NCBI RefSeq assembly: GCF_963924675.1
Contig: NC_089232.1
Span: 28,966,842-29,030,841, forward strand
DNA length: 64,000 bases
Direction: 5' to 3'
Origin: Phocoena phocoena
Taxonomy: Eukaryota; Chordata; Mammalia; Artiodactyla; Phocoenidae
The position numbers and the translations under genes are program-made. Shown here in pieces: positions 12,476 to 23,475 of the stretch. The notes beneath the pieces are model-generated. The model made no database searches. It had not been told where the DNA came from and was given only the letters and a program-made list of their open reading frames with translations. Numbering within the stretch: the first letter of the stretch is position 1; each line of letters starts with the position of its first letter.

Positions 12476-12676
12476 CACTTGAATAGAATGTGTATTCTGT
12501 AGTTGTTGAGTGTTGTATTCTCTAAATGACAGACTAAGTTTATTAATAGTATTGTACAAATTTTCTGTATCCTTCCCTTTTTAGGTCTACTTTTTCTGTC
12601 AATTACTGAGGAGTGTTAAACTATCCAGCTATGATTGTAGATTTGTCTATTTTTTTGTGTGATCTCAAGTTTGCTT

Positions 12677-12679
12677 CAT

Positions 12680-12714
<35 letters not shown>

Positions 12715-12747
12715 TATAGTATTATTTATTTATTTATTTATTTATTT
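12677..12747. repeat. (TTTA)n simple repeat
   Basis: Two runs of TTTA units are separated by 'tatagtatta'. The repeat occupies the former poly-A tail of the adjacent minus-strand SINE, a common place for such expansions. Confidence 0.9.
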
Positions 12748-12939
12748 GCGGTATGCGGGCCTCTCACTGCCGTGGCCTCTCCCGTTGTGGAGCACAGGCT
12801 CCGGACGCCCAGGCTCAGCGGCCATGGCTCAGGGGCCTAGCCACTCCACGGCATGTGGGATCTTCCCGGACCGGGGCATGAACCCGTGTCCCCTGCATCA
12901 GCAGGTGGACCCTCAACCACTGCGCCACCAGGGAAGCCC
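12686..12939 (-). mobile_element. CHR-type SINE with expanded tail
   Basis: The body from about 12749 ('gcggtatgcgggcctctc') to 12939 ('ccaccagggaagccc') is the reversed SINE. A 14-bp duplication, 'tgcttcatttattt', lies at 12672-12685 and 12940-12953. The tail is converted to (TTTA)n. Confidence 0.92.
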
Positions 12940-13150
12940 TGCTTCATTTATTTTGAATATATCTTTTTAAGTTCATAAACAGTTTGATTGTTATATCTTC
13001 TTATTGTATTCATCCTTTTAATTTTGTGAAATGTCCCTCTTTATCTGTGTTAAAAATTAAAATAATCATTGTCTTCTTTGCCTAATATTAATATAACCAT
13101 TACTTTCTTTTATGGTATACGTTTGTCTGTTCTATTACTTATAACATCTT

Positions 13151-13600
13151 CTTTTTTTATCATGTTATTTTCAAATAATTTCAACATTAAGGAAGAATTT
13201 CGAAAATGTAATGAACTGAAATTCTCCAATTTTTGACTTTTTGCCATGTTTGCTTTATTACTTCCTCCCTCTCTCTTTGTCTGTCTCTCTGTATGTGTGT
13301 GTGTATGTAGTATTTTAAGCCCTTATGGTTTATGTTAATTTTGATTAACTATTTAAGATGTTGTCTGTTTTCTCCATATAGTTATAATTTTTCCTTTTGT
13401 AATAAGTACTGTTTGTTTTGAAATACGTTGAGACCATGTATTTATTTTGTTAGTTACCAGATGTCCTTCACTTCTTTCCCTCTTATAGTATTCATTAGTG
13501 ATTCTTGCCTGAAATCAGTTTTTTTCTCTAATAATCATTAATATATGATTTTAACTAATTTATTTTTTTTATTCCTTTTATATGTATTACTTGGCATTCC
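13151..13600. other. Intron sequence, no assignable repeat
   Basis: This is AT-rich intron with a pyrimidine-rich patch near 13260-13310. I see no exon, RNA gene or recognisable repeat in it. Confidence 0.5.
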
Positions 13601-14361
13601 ATATTAAGGAGTCCTTCCCCATTATCTATCTATACAGCTAGCTAGCTAGCTACCTACCTACCTATCATTTCCTATATCATATCAGATTCATGGATTCTTA
13701 CTTCATTCAGTTGGGTTATTCCTTTAATGACCTTATTCATTTTGATACTCAAATTGTCCCAGATGTAGCTAGTGTGAGCCACTTCAAGCTGGCTCCTGTG
13801 CCTTGTTGATGTGTTCTTATCACTTTGGGGACATTTCCTAACTTAACCACGATATTATTCATTTTTTCAAGGAGCTCAGTTCTTTTTAGTGCTGAATGGC
13901 ATCCTGACAGTAAGATCTAGACATGTTCCTTGTATTTAAATGTGTGTCATTTTGAATCAACAAGTAGTTTGGTATTGGTATTTTATTCATTCTGCCTAAT
14001 TGGAATGTTTATTCCATTACATTAATATATTTAGTGATTTGTTTGGATTTAAACCTTTCATCTTGCTGTTGTTTTTCTATTTGTTCCATTCATTTTTTTT
14101 TTTTGCTCCTTTTTTTCCTTTTTTCCTTCCTGCTTCTCGATTAAGTTTTATTAGTATTATGATTTAGTTTCCGTATTGGCTTACTGGAGTATAACTTTTA
14201 GTTTTATTTATTATCTGTTTGTGTGTTTGCTCTGGGAATTATAGTGTCTATCCTTAACTTATCACAGTTACATGTAATTTAAGAATCTTACAGCAGTATA
14301 GTGTAATTTATCTTTTCACTTCCTTTTCTGATATTGTTGGCATATACTTACTTATACACTT

Positions 14362-14393
<32 letters not shown>

Positions 14394-15950
14394 AGGTACG
14401 CGGGCCTCTCACTGTCGTGGCCTCTCCCGTTGCGGAGCACAGGCTCCGGACGTGCAGGCTCAGCGGCCATGGCTCACGGGCCCAGCCACTCCGCGGCATG
14501 TGGGATCTTCCCAGACCAGGGCACGAACCCACGTCCCCTGCAACGGCAGGCAGACTCTCAACCACTGCGCCACCAGGGAAGCCCTACACTTGTTTTTAAA
14601 CACTAAAATGTGTTACTGTTTGTGTTTGAACATTTGATAGTATTTTAAAATTCAAGAAAGAAAAGTAGTTCATTATATTTATCCTCATATTTGCTATTTC
14701 CAAGCCTTGTCCTTCTTTCTTACAGATCTGTGTTACCCTTTGGTATCATTTTCCTTCAGTGTGAAAAATTTCTTCTAGCTCTTCTTTTAGTGTATATCTG
14801 CTGGTTTAGATTTTCTTAGCTTTTGTTTGTGTAAAAATATTTTTTCATCTGTTTTCAAAAATATATTTTTTAAGATGTAGAATTCTAGGCTGGCAGTCCT
14901 CCCTTTCCCCACACTTTAAAGATGTTATTCCTCTGTTTGCTTTCATTGTTTCTGAAGAGGAATAAGCCATTATTCTTATTGTTGTTCCTCTAACTGTATT
15001 GCCTTTCTTCTCTGGTTGCCTTTAAGGTTTCCTCTTTGTCTTTGCATTTTGCAATTTAACTGTGATTTTCCTTTGTGAGGTTTTATTTGCATTAATTGTG
15101 TTGGGGTTTTGTTAAACTTCTGAGATCTGTGGGTTGAGATCTTTTATTAGGTTTGGAGGTGATGTTGCCAATTTATCCTTATATATGTCTCTTTTCTCAT
15201 TTCTTCCTCTTCTGCAATTCCTAGCTACTTGATGTATCATTCAGATTTCATCATTACTTGAGTGAACTGAATGTGAGTCTCAGTTTTTATTAGTTTCAAA
15301 TTACTTCTGATTTCAGTTCTACAAATGCTATGGTAGAAGTCTTTTTGTCTTTAAGCCTCTGAAATTCCAAAGCTTTTATCCAGGGGCTTATCTTTTATTT
15401 TAACAGGATTTGAGTTGGGCTGGGTTTCAGCTTTAGTTAGTTTTTACTCTCCTTTGGATTGAATTCGAGTAGAGCCTTGGAATCTAAATCCCTTTCAAAA
15501 TTTGCAAGACTTCTCTCTGATTTCTAGCACTACCCCTACCATTTCTTATGGAACAGAATTCTTATAGGCGAGAGTTGTTGTGCAACTCTCTCCTATTATT
15601 TTTGTTTGGGGGCTCTTCCAAGATTCCAATCTGTAATAGCAGCCCACACTGTTAAGGGGTTGGATGATTTTTTTTTTGTCCCACCAAAGTCTCTCAGCTT
15701 ATGAGTATTTCACTCCCTCATCTATGTGTACCCAGATTAGGCAATTGGCCTTAGATATGAAAGTAGCTGCTACTCTTTGCTTATCTTTCAAGGGCTTTAT
15801 CCCAGTATGCAATTTAATTCAGTTATACATTTTTTGTGTTCATTATACTTCATTAACATTAAAGGAATATACAGCTTTTAGCTTAGATCTAGCTTTCTTG
15901 TGCTTTTGAAGGCAGTGACAGTTTTTCTCAATCTTCTACATCATATCCAA
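13601..15950 (-). mobile_element. Ancient L1 debris, mostly antisense
   Basis: Segments resemble old L1: 'ctcaaattgtcccagatgt' near 13750 recalls an L1M-type 3' region, and 14700-15250 resembles reversed ORF1 and 5' sequence (for example 'tctgctggtttagattttct'). A run of GCTA/CCTA units lies at about 13637-13665. Divergence is too high for firm borders. A SINE at 14368-14584 interrupts it. Confidence 0.45.
14368..14584 (-). mobile_element. CHR-type SINE, well preserved
   Basis: A long T run (the reversed poly-A tail) precedes 'gaggtacgcgggcctctcac', and the element ends 'ccaccagggaagccc'. A 13-bp duplication, 'tacacttgttttt', lies at 14355-14367 and 14585-14597. The long pure tail and low divergence make it one of the younger insertions here. 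Confidence 0.93.
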
Positions 15951-17390
15951 GAATGGAACTTATACTAGATCTTCGTAAAGCATAATAGAAATAAGTAATA
16001 AGTAGAGATGCCAGGAGAGTGATTAATATCAGGGGCACCAGATTATTTTGGACACCTGTGTTAATCACTTTTATAGCAACCTGTACTTATTCATAACTCA
16101 TATTACAATTGATATGATATAATTATGAGTTTAACATATGAATGTAGGAACCATGACTATTTCTTCACCACTGTAATTTCAATATTCCATCAACACAATG
16201 CCCAGCACCTTATATATTTTTGGAATGAAGTTTTAAATTCAGTAATAGTTTTTGAAAGGGTAGCAATAGGCCAGAGGTTATTGTTCAATTAAATATATCT
16301 TTACATGGACCCTGTAAAAATATTTTGAGGTATCGTTTTTTCTAACTGAATTTCCTAACTGAATTCCTTGCATTCTGTAGTCTTATTTATTTCTAATATT
16401 TTTGTCTTCCACATAGCATGACAATGTAGCTAGCCTGTATATTTAGTATTTTAAGATTTTTAATTGAACTATACTGAGCCTCTGATTTTATTCTGTAGAA
16501 AAAAATCAATGAGATAAAATTTGTGACCATTGTTCACAAGCAATAAGTTATTGAAAAAGAACTGCTCACAAATCTTTACATTTATTTCTTGATAAAGAAG
16601 TATCATTACAATACTGACTTTATTATTGAAGAAATATTTGTCTCAAAAGGATATCTTTTATAGAAACCATCTTGGGTGATGCTTTCAGGGGCTTATGAAG
16701 GATGTATAGGTCTAGAATTTCATTTGTTGGTTGCAAGATTGTTGTTTTCTTTTTTAAACTTTGCATATAAAGTTAGCTTTGGAATCATTTTTTTACGTTT
16801 AGTTTCCTTTACTGAATAGAAAATGTCATTATTGATAATTTTTGGAATAGTAAGGGTTATAAGACATTTATGCAGAATTAAACTACTGGTTTAGTTTCAA
16901 AGTCAGTGGTTACCAGTGAGGAGAGGGGAGAGAGGAGGGGCAAGATAGAGGTAGAGGATTAACAAGTACAAACTACTATGTATAAAACAAATAAGTTACA
17001 AGGATATATTATATAGTACAGGGAATATCGCCCATATTTTATAACTTTAAATGGAGTATAATCTTTAAATTTTTTTATTCATTATGTTGTACACCTGAAA
17101 ATTATAAAATCTTGTAAATCACTTTTTAAAAAGTCCAAAAATAGTAACTATTGGCTTGAAACATTCATTTTGGAATGAGAGCTAAATAGACATTATATGA
17201 AAGATGATGACATAGGAGCAGAGATATATATATATATATTTTTAGGGACTTTATCAGCTAATTGTGCAGAAAGTCTACAAAGAGATCAGGTTGAAAAATT
17301 ATAAATATTAACTGCGAAGGAACTTGAATGTATGGGAGAAATAATGGTTTCAGAATGCAGAATCATGTTAGAGAACTCTGTCCTGAGATG
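15951..17390. other. Intron sequence with one L1 3'UTR-like fragment
   Basis: Mostly unique intron. A short + strand segment at about 16890-17130 ('ggttaccagtgaggagagg' to 'gttgtacacctgaaaattat') is the 3'UTR of an older L1. A (TA)n tract lies at about 17226-17241. No exon is seen. Confidence 0.55.
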
Positions 17391-17605
17391 CAGTATAGCA
17401 TAATATTTAAATACTGTAGCCTTTAGAGCTACACTGCCTGTATTAAAATCCTTTTTTGCTATCTACTCACTGTGTGACCTTCAGCAGGTTACTTAACTTC
17501 TCTTTACCTTCATTTCCTCATCTGTAGAGATAATACTAAAACTAATTCATATGGTTATTATGAAGGTTAAATGAATTTTGATACATTAAAATACTTGGAA
17601 TCTAA
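17391..17605 (+). mobile_element. MIR SINE
   Basis: The order 'cagtatagcataatatttaa', 'ctcactgtgtgacctt', 'cttaacttctct', 'tcctcatctgtagagat' is the MIR consensus in sense. It lies about 145 bp before EXOC6B exon A. Confidence 0.85.
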
Positions 17606-17637
17606 TTTCTGATATATAATAAATGTTATTTCTTGTT

Positions 17638-17670
17638 GCCATTATTATTATTATCATTATTATTATTACC
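17638..17670. repeat. (ATT)n simple repeat
   Basis: A short trinucleotide run with one ATC interruption, 80 bp upstream of exon A. Confidence 0.8.
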
Positions 17671-17750
17671 ATGAGTACCACTGGCACATTGTTTGTTTGC
17701 AAAATAATTTTCCTACCCGGTATGATTGACTCTTGACATTTCCTTTTCAG

Positions 17751-17862
17751 TTCAACTGAAGTTGATGACATGATTCGTAAATCTACAAACCTGTTGCTAA
17801 CTAGGACTCTGAGCAGCTCTCTGCAGAATGTCATTAAAAGGAAGAATATTGGACTTACTGAG
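17751..17862 (+). CDS. EXOC6B: EXOC6B (exocyst subunit Sec15B) internal exon A
   Basis: This 112-nt exon encodes 37 codons after one leading base that completes a split codon, so the upstream intron is phase 2 and the downstream intron phase 0. It is preceded by a pyrimidine tract ending in 'tccttttcag' and followed by 'gtaaag'. The peptide starts STEVDDMIRKSTNLL and ends VIKRKNIGLTE. The family is Sec15, a subunit of the octameric exocyst that tethers secretory vesicles to the plasma membrane; its C-terminal domain binds GTP-loaded Rab11. As I remember the paralogs, 'SSSLQNVIKRKNIG' is EXOC6B, whereas EXOC6 has a different sequence here. The length is not a multiple of three, so skipping this exon alone would shift the frame. 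No earlier exon is visible in 1-17750. An antisense open frame across this exon is a shadow. Confidence 0.95.
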
Positions 17863-19261
17863 GTAAAGCTGCTCTTATGGGAGGCAGCCAAGGCAATTTG
17901 TGAACACATGTCCTAAGCTCTGGGGCTTGTGTGTGAATTAATTATAATTTTCTATGTGCTCTATCATGTTCTTTCTGATGGACTCACGGTGAAAGTGCAA
18001 AATAAATTCCTTGTGTTTTTCATTCAGTGCCTTGGAGAAATCCATTATTTTTTGGAAAAGTCACTTTTTTTCTCTCTCTCATTGTCTTCTCTAGTTTAAC
18101 TGGTTCTCCTTTCTGAGGTTGTTGGGTTAAATTTGTATTATTTGCCATTGATTATATAAAAAAATTGTTGGAGAATAGAGTCAACATCAGTGTCCTATTT
18201 AAAATAATGGCAGTTCAAATACAGCATACAGCATGAAATCACATTTTGCCTATGTAAGTCATTGATGCCAGGGATATTGGCATTCATAGTCACTGGTTAG
18301 CGTTAGATTTTGTTTTTGAGATACATCGCATGTATGAGTGGTAAATTACTCTTTATTAACATGTAAGTCTGGGGATTTGGGATTGAGGAAATGTGAGAGA
18401 AAGGCAGTCATTACATTTCTGTGGAAGCTTACACAATCTCACAAAGGGTGGAGGGTTATTGTACATAGGTTGAGAACAGTATCTTGGCAAACTGAAGATT
18501 TGATGCATTGGCGTAAGTCCTAAAACTTAGAAAGATGCGACATTTCTCTTCTCTTAGAAACCCAGGTTTGTATGGGAGCCTCAACCTCTCATTTTATGGA
18601 AATTAGAGTGCCAAGTGTGAGAGAGCTTGGAGGAATTTTCTTCACAGGTGAAGGGAAGGGCTGTTGGTCATCTGTTTTTAGAGGTGGTATAGTTTCAAAG
18701 TCAGTTGGTCTAGGAAAAATTGACATTTTCAGATATACATTATCAAGGATGAACGTCAGTAAGTGGTTAACGATACTGACCCATAGATGAGTACAGCTGG
18801 AAGACAGGTGAACATCTATTTCTGATTTTGGAATGATTGTTTCTTTTCCTGTGTTAAGATTTAAAAACACTATTAAATACTGTATTATAATATGGGACAT
18901 TGGCAGTGATTGAATTCTACTTATAACCAACTTTTTTTTTACAATTTAAAGTCACATTCGACATTATTTGGACAATCCCCTCATTTTGCAGAGCTTCGTT
19001 TCTCTTGCCTGGTGTAGAAATATTAAGCATTGCCATTATGTGTCTGAGAATAGGCTAACTTCTTTTGTAATCAGGAATGCTACAGAAAAGCAAAGTTGGA
19101 TTGAAAATTTGGAGGTTCTTATGCTTTTGTAGATTATTCTGTTCTCCTTTTCTGAATCCCAAGTAGGACAGAAAATTTATTTTGTGAACTACCTCTACAT
19201 TAAAACTCTTGATATAATTCTTCTTAGGCCATTTGATTTATCAATCTCTTAAAAGCCGTTT
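17863..19261. other. Intron sequence without recognised repeats
   Basis: This follows the donor of exon A. No repeat, exon or RNA gene is recognised. Open frames here, such as 18338-18523, have no family resemblance I know. Confidence 0.55.
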
Positions 19262-19340
19262 TATTTAATTAATTTATTTTTATTTAAGTATAGTTGATTT
19301 ACAATATTGTGTTAGTTTCAGGTGTACAAAAATAAATCCG
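19262..19340 (-). mobile_element. L1 3' end fragment, antisense
   Basis: The text 'agtatagttgatttacaata' followed by 'gtgttagtttcaggtgtac' is the reversed 3' terminus of an older cetartiodactyl L1. The remnant is only about 80 bp. Confidence 0.75.
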
Positions 19341-19344
19341 TTTT

Positions 19345-19545
19345 AAACAAGTAGCATAGCAGGAACATGGTGTGATAGAAACAGCTTTGGACACAGAAGA
19401 CTCTGGAATTTAGTTGTGACTATGCCATTGATTTACTGTAGCATCTTAAAAGAAGACCTAACTCCTCAGTTCTTCAGTTTTCCTGACTCCATTGTCCATT
19501 TCAAAGGCACTGTACAGATCAAGTAACAATAGGAAGAAGCAGTAG
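19345..19545 (+). mobile_element. MIR SINE, diverged
   Basis: The segment from 'gaacatggtgtgatagaaac' through 'gtgactatgccattgattta' to 'actgtacagatcaagtaa' follows MIR order with many substitutions. Confidence 0.6.
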
Positions 19546-19904
19546 GAGCTTATCAAGAAATACTGTATCAGAGTTCTTGACATAATTTCAGTGAATGCTA
19601 AATGTTATTCCTAAGTCATTGGATCTGTTTCGGCAAAAATACTTTTGTTATCAAAATCTTTACATATGAATGAAGGAACATCCACACAAGTTTATTTATT
19701 TTAGCTATGATGGTGGTGTGTACCTGTATAGACACGTACAAAACCAGTGATTTTTTCCATCACCAACCAGTAAATCTTTGACTAACTCTATTATTCACCT
19801 TTTATGAAAGGGAGGACATTATATCCTTCTCTATAGGTAACTAAAGTGATTTCACATCTGGAATCATCATCAGTAATCGGCAGTGTTTGTGGAACAATTT
19901 ATAT
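19546..19904. other. Intron sequence, nothing recognised
   Basis: AT-rich intron. I see no repeat, exon or RNA signal. Confidence 0.5.
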
Positions 19905-20075
19905 TCTTCAGTGTCCATTCACAGATAATCACCTTATTTATTACAATAACATTTGAAGCAGGCTGGGCATGTGTTATTATTTCCATTTTATAGAAGGTGT
20001 AATTAAAGTTCAAGGAGAACACCCAAGCTAGCAAAATGATAGAAATGAGACCTAAGTTCAGGTTATTTTTTCCCC
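19905..20075 (-). mobile_element. MIR SINE, antisense
   Basis: The text 'tattatttccattttataga' and the following 'aggagaacacccaagctagc' match reversed MIR (the 'cccattttacagatgagg ... cacacagctag' region). Confidence 0.7.
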
Positions 20076-20624
20076 CAAACTTACTCACTTTTACTATAGT
20101 GTACTACTTTCCATATTGATTTAATTATTCTGTCATAACAAAGATAGAGGTTTTTACAGGAGGTCCATAGTAACATCGAAATTGTTCTAGTTAGAGGTGA
20201 TTTTGTAACAGGGAGCAGATATCCACTCAAATGATAAAAGTATTATAAGCACTCAAAACTCACAGAATCCTATTTCTGGTTACCAGATAAACAATTCTTT
20301 TAGTATTTAAAAGTTTGTATAAGCTAATGTCTTTCTGCCTGTCTTGATTTGAGGTTATATGGTATCTTACCTCTTATTTTTTCTGTCCATATGCTCTATT
20401 CTTTTATCTCTTTCTCTCTATATACTGGCTTTCATGCTTTTCTCATGGCTTCTTTACTTCCCCATGTTAAGCCAACTCTACATTACCTTTCAGTTCCACC
20501 ACCTACTGTAACTTGAATGCCTTGTATTCTCAGACCCTAAGTGATGATCTCTAGTTCAGTCAGCAGACACAGCTGTTTTCCTAGGGCTGCTTCTTCCAAG
20601 TCTGTGAGAAGAAGGTCAGTCAAG
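20076..20624. other. Intron sequence, nothing recognised
   Basis: Contains a pyrimidine-rich stretch near 20390-20460. No exon or repeat can be supported. Confidence 0.5.
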
Positions 20625-20835
20625 AGTATATGTTCTAAAGCAGACTGCCCAGGTTCCAGTTCTGGTTCTCCCCTTAATAAATGTGTTCTTGGGAAGATTG
20701 CTTGGCTTTATGTGTAAAATGGGGACAATAGTAGCATGTATTTCATAGGATTGCTGTGAAGATTAAATGAACATGTAAAGTGCTTAGAATAGTGCCTGGT
20801 TCACAGTAAATACTCAGTGCATATTGCCTATTACT
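20625..20835 (+). mobile_element. MIR SINE
   Basis: Clear MIR order: 'actgcccaggttccagttct', 'tgtaaaatggggacaata', 'aggattgctgtgaagattaa', 'agtgcctggttcacagtaaa'. Confidence 0.88.
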
Positions 20836-20945
20836 AAGAAAGAGATCTGGGCAGGTAAACAGTGGTTGTTAGGGCTAGTACAGAAATGGAGTTTTTCAAA
20901 TAAGAGAAGTCAGAAGATTAGAACAAGATGTCCTGTTAATTAACT

Positions 20946-21947
20946 TTACAATATTTACTGAGTGCCTATTATGTGACAGGTACTGATCTAAGTCTTAAGA
21001 ATAAATAAGTAAACAACAAGAACATCAACAAAAGAGATTCTTGCTTATATTCTAGTGGCAGAAAACAGGTAATAAATGGTACAGAAAATAAATAAGTAAA
21101 TCATCTAGTATGATAAAAGGTCGTGAATGCTGTGGAGAAAGAGAAAGAGCCTGGGTTAAGGAAATCAGGAGTCTGGTGGAGGTTCAAGGTTGGTCTTATT
21201 AAAAAGAGCAACATCTTGACCGTAAGTTATTATTGAAGGGAAAAGAGCATTTTTGACAGAAGTTAGAACTAGAGCAAAGGTCTGAAGGTAGTTAAGTTAT
21301 TGGCAAGTTTAGGGAATAATAAGGAAGCTGGGGTAGCTGGAATGGAATGAGTAAGGGGAAGAGAAACAGTAGATTAGATGAGAGAGGTACCAGGGGTTCA
21401 TGGTAGGCCATTATAAAGAGTTTGGCTTTTATTTTGTATGAAATGGGAGCCATGGCAGCATTTGATTAGTGGCATCATCTGACATATTCAAAAAGGATCA
21501 CATTGACTGTGGTATTGAGAATAAACTGTAGGGTATAAGCAGGGAGACCAGTTAGGAAGCTATGACAGTAATCCAGCAAGACTTGATGGAAACTTGGGTG
21601 ATAGAGGTGGTGACAAGTGGTCCTATTTGGACTGTAGAGCCAGCATAGTTTCCTGATGGTTAAAAGTAAAGGAAGCAAGAAAGGAATTGAAGATAACCCC
21701 CCAATTTTTTTTATCTGATCAACTAGAAGGTTGCATATACCATGTGCTATGATGGCAAAATCTTCAATTAGAGCTAAATTTGGGGTGGAGGAAGATTGGG
21801 AATTTGGTTTTGGACATATTCAATTTGTAGTGTTTATTAGACATACAGTTTGAGATACTGAGTTAACAGTTGTATGTATGAGTTTAGAGTTTGAGAAGGC
21901 AGTTCGGCTGGGAGATAAAAAGTTGGGAGCATAAAAATGATATTTAT
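20946..21947 (-). mobile_element. L2 LINE, antisense, about 1 kb
   Basis: It begins with the reversed L2 3' tail ('tactgagtgcctattatgtg') and continues through the reversed reverse-transcriptase region, e.g. 'gggagaccagttaggaagct' (about 21541) and 'ggacatattcaatttgtagt' (about 21811). It is cut off by the SINE at 21948. Diverged and non-coding. Confidence 0.8.
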
Positions 21948-22153
21948 GGGCTTCCCTGGTGGCGCAGTGGTTGAGAGTCCGCCTGCCAATGCAAGGGACA
22001 CGGGTTTGTGCCCCGGCCCAGGGGGATCCCACATGCCGCGGAGCAGCTGGGCTCGTGAGCCATGGCCACTCGGCCTGCGCATCCGGAGCCTGTGCTCCGC
22101 AATGGGAGAGGCCACAACAGTGAGAAGCCCGCGTACCGCAAAAAAAAAAAAAA
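21948..22153 (+). mobile_element. CHR-type SINE fused to an L1 3' fragment
   Basis: A complete SINE in sense from 'gggcttccctggtggcgcag' to 'gcgtaccgc' plus a 13-A tail. The tail is followed at once by same-strand, 5'-truncated L1. I find no clear duplication around the SINE alone. See findings for the chimera hypothesis. Confidence 0.9.
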
Positions 22154-22932
22154 GATCAAAAAGTCTACAATTAATCAATGCTGGAGAGAATGTAGAGAAA
22201 AAGGAACCCTCCTACACCGTTGGTGGGAATATAAATTGGTACAGCACTATGGAGAACAGTATGGAGGTTCCTTAAAAAACTAAAAATAGAGCTACCATAT
22301 GATCCTACAATCCCACTCCTGGACATACATTCAGAGAAAACCATACTTTGAAAAGATACGTGCACCCCAGTGTTTATAGCAGCACTATTTACAATAGCCC
22401 AGACATGGAAGCAAACTAGATGTCCATCAACAGATGAATGGATAAAGAAGATGTGGTATATTTATACAATGGAATATTATTCAGCCATAAAAATAATGAA
22501 ATAATGCCATTTGCAGCAACAAGGATGGACCTAGTGATTATCCTACTATGTGAAGGAAGTCAGACAAAGGCAAATATCATATGATATCACTTATATGTGG
22601 AATCTAAAAAATGAATCAAATGAACTTACTTACAAAATAGAAACAGACTCACAGACTTAGAAACTTATGGTTACCAGAGGGGAAAGTTGAGGGGGAGGGA
22701 TAAATGAGGAGATTGGGATTAACGTATACACACTACTATATATAGAATAGATAATCAACAAGGACCTGCTATATAGCACAGGGAACTCTACTCAATACTC
22801 TGTAATAACCTATCAATATATGGGAAAAGAATCTGAAAATATATATATAAGTATGTATAACTTAATCACTTTGCTGTATACCTGAAACTAATACAACATT
22901 GTATATCAACTATAAATAAAAAAAAAAGATTT
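22154..22932 (+). mobile_element. L1 3' fragment, sense, 5'-truncated
   Basis: It starts within the ORF2 C-terminal region ('caatgctggagagaatgtag'), passes the 'ggaatattattcagccat' region, and ends with 3'UTR and 'aataaa' at 22915-22920 followed by an A run. It is in the same orientation as EXOC6B. Confidence 0.85.
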
Positions 22933-23179
22933 GAAGTAAGTTTTAAAATAAGATTTCTTTTTTCCTAAACCTTTGCTTTTTCACCAGACTAATTTGAAAA
23001 TGATATCATGGAGAGAAAGGAAATAAACCACTAGTTTATCAATCTCAGAATATCAGAGAATTAGTTAAATTTGGAAGGTTTACAATGAATCAAAGGATAC
23101 TCTGGTTCTTTGTGAAGAATGTATTGATAGAAAGTCTTAAAATATAAATTAGATTTAAAAGAATTAATTTATTACAGAT

Positions 23180-23475
23180 GATAGCAGAATACCTTCACTT
23201 AAGTCCCTACTCAAATGTTATTTCCTTAAGGAGCCCTCCTTGACCACCCTATCTCAAAATAGCTCAGATCTAACATCCCTATGTAACTCTTTATCCTCCC
23301 TTCTATTTCCAGTGTTTATTACCACCTGCCATCATACTGTATGTTTATATGTGTATGTGTTTACTGTAATATCCATGAAGCCAGGGACTTTGTCTTGTGT
23401 ATAACTATGGACAGCTCTATCCCAGTTCCATGGCACATAGGAGTTATTAATTAATGAAAGAGAGAAGAAAGAAAA
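23180..23475 (+). mobile_element. L2 LINE 3' end, sense
   Basis: 'actcaaatgttatttcctta' then 'ccttgaccaccctatctcaa' and 'catgaagccagggactttgt' are the L2 3' terminal region in sense. Confidence 0.75.

Larger units (their letters stand above)
12476..13150 (-). mobile_element. Old L1 fragment, antisense (endonuclease region)
   Basis: The motif 'aatgtgtattctgtagttgtt' and the following sequence match the reversed L1 endonuclease region. A CHR SINE at 12686-12939 splits the fragment. Coding potential is lost. Confidence 0.65.

Noticed and set aside
12059..12500. Sense-to-antisense L1 switch suggesting a twin-priming 5' inversion
   Set aside because: Twin priming needs an attached 3' part with a poly-A tail of the same element. 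Neither is visible, and the left piece is weakly assigned. Two unrelated fragments explain it as well.
17586..17909. 107-codon ORF on the minus strand across the region of exon A
   Set aside because: It is the shadow of the EXOC6B exon plus flanking intron. The plus strand has correct splice sites and a recognisable Sec15 sequence, and the minus-strand product resembles nothing I know.
21948..22030. tRNA-like promoter boxes in the SINE heads
   Set aside because: These are the RNA polymerase III boxes of tRNA-derived SINEs. No cloverleaf with an acceptor stem is present, so they are not tRNA genes.
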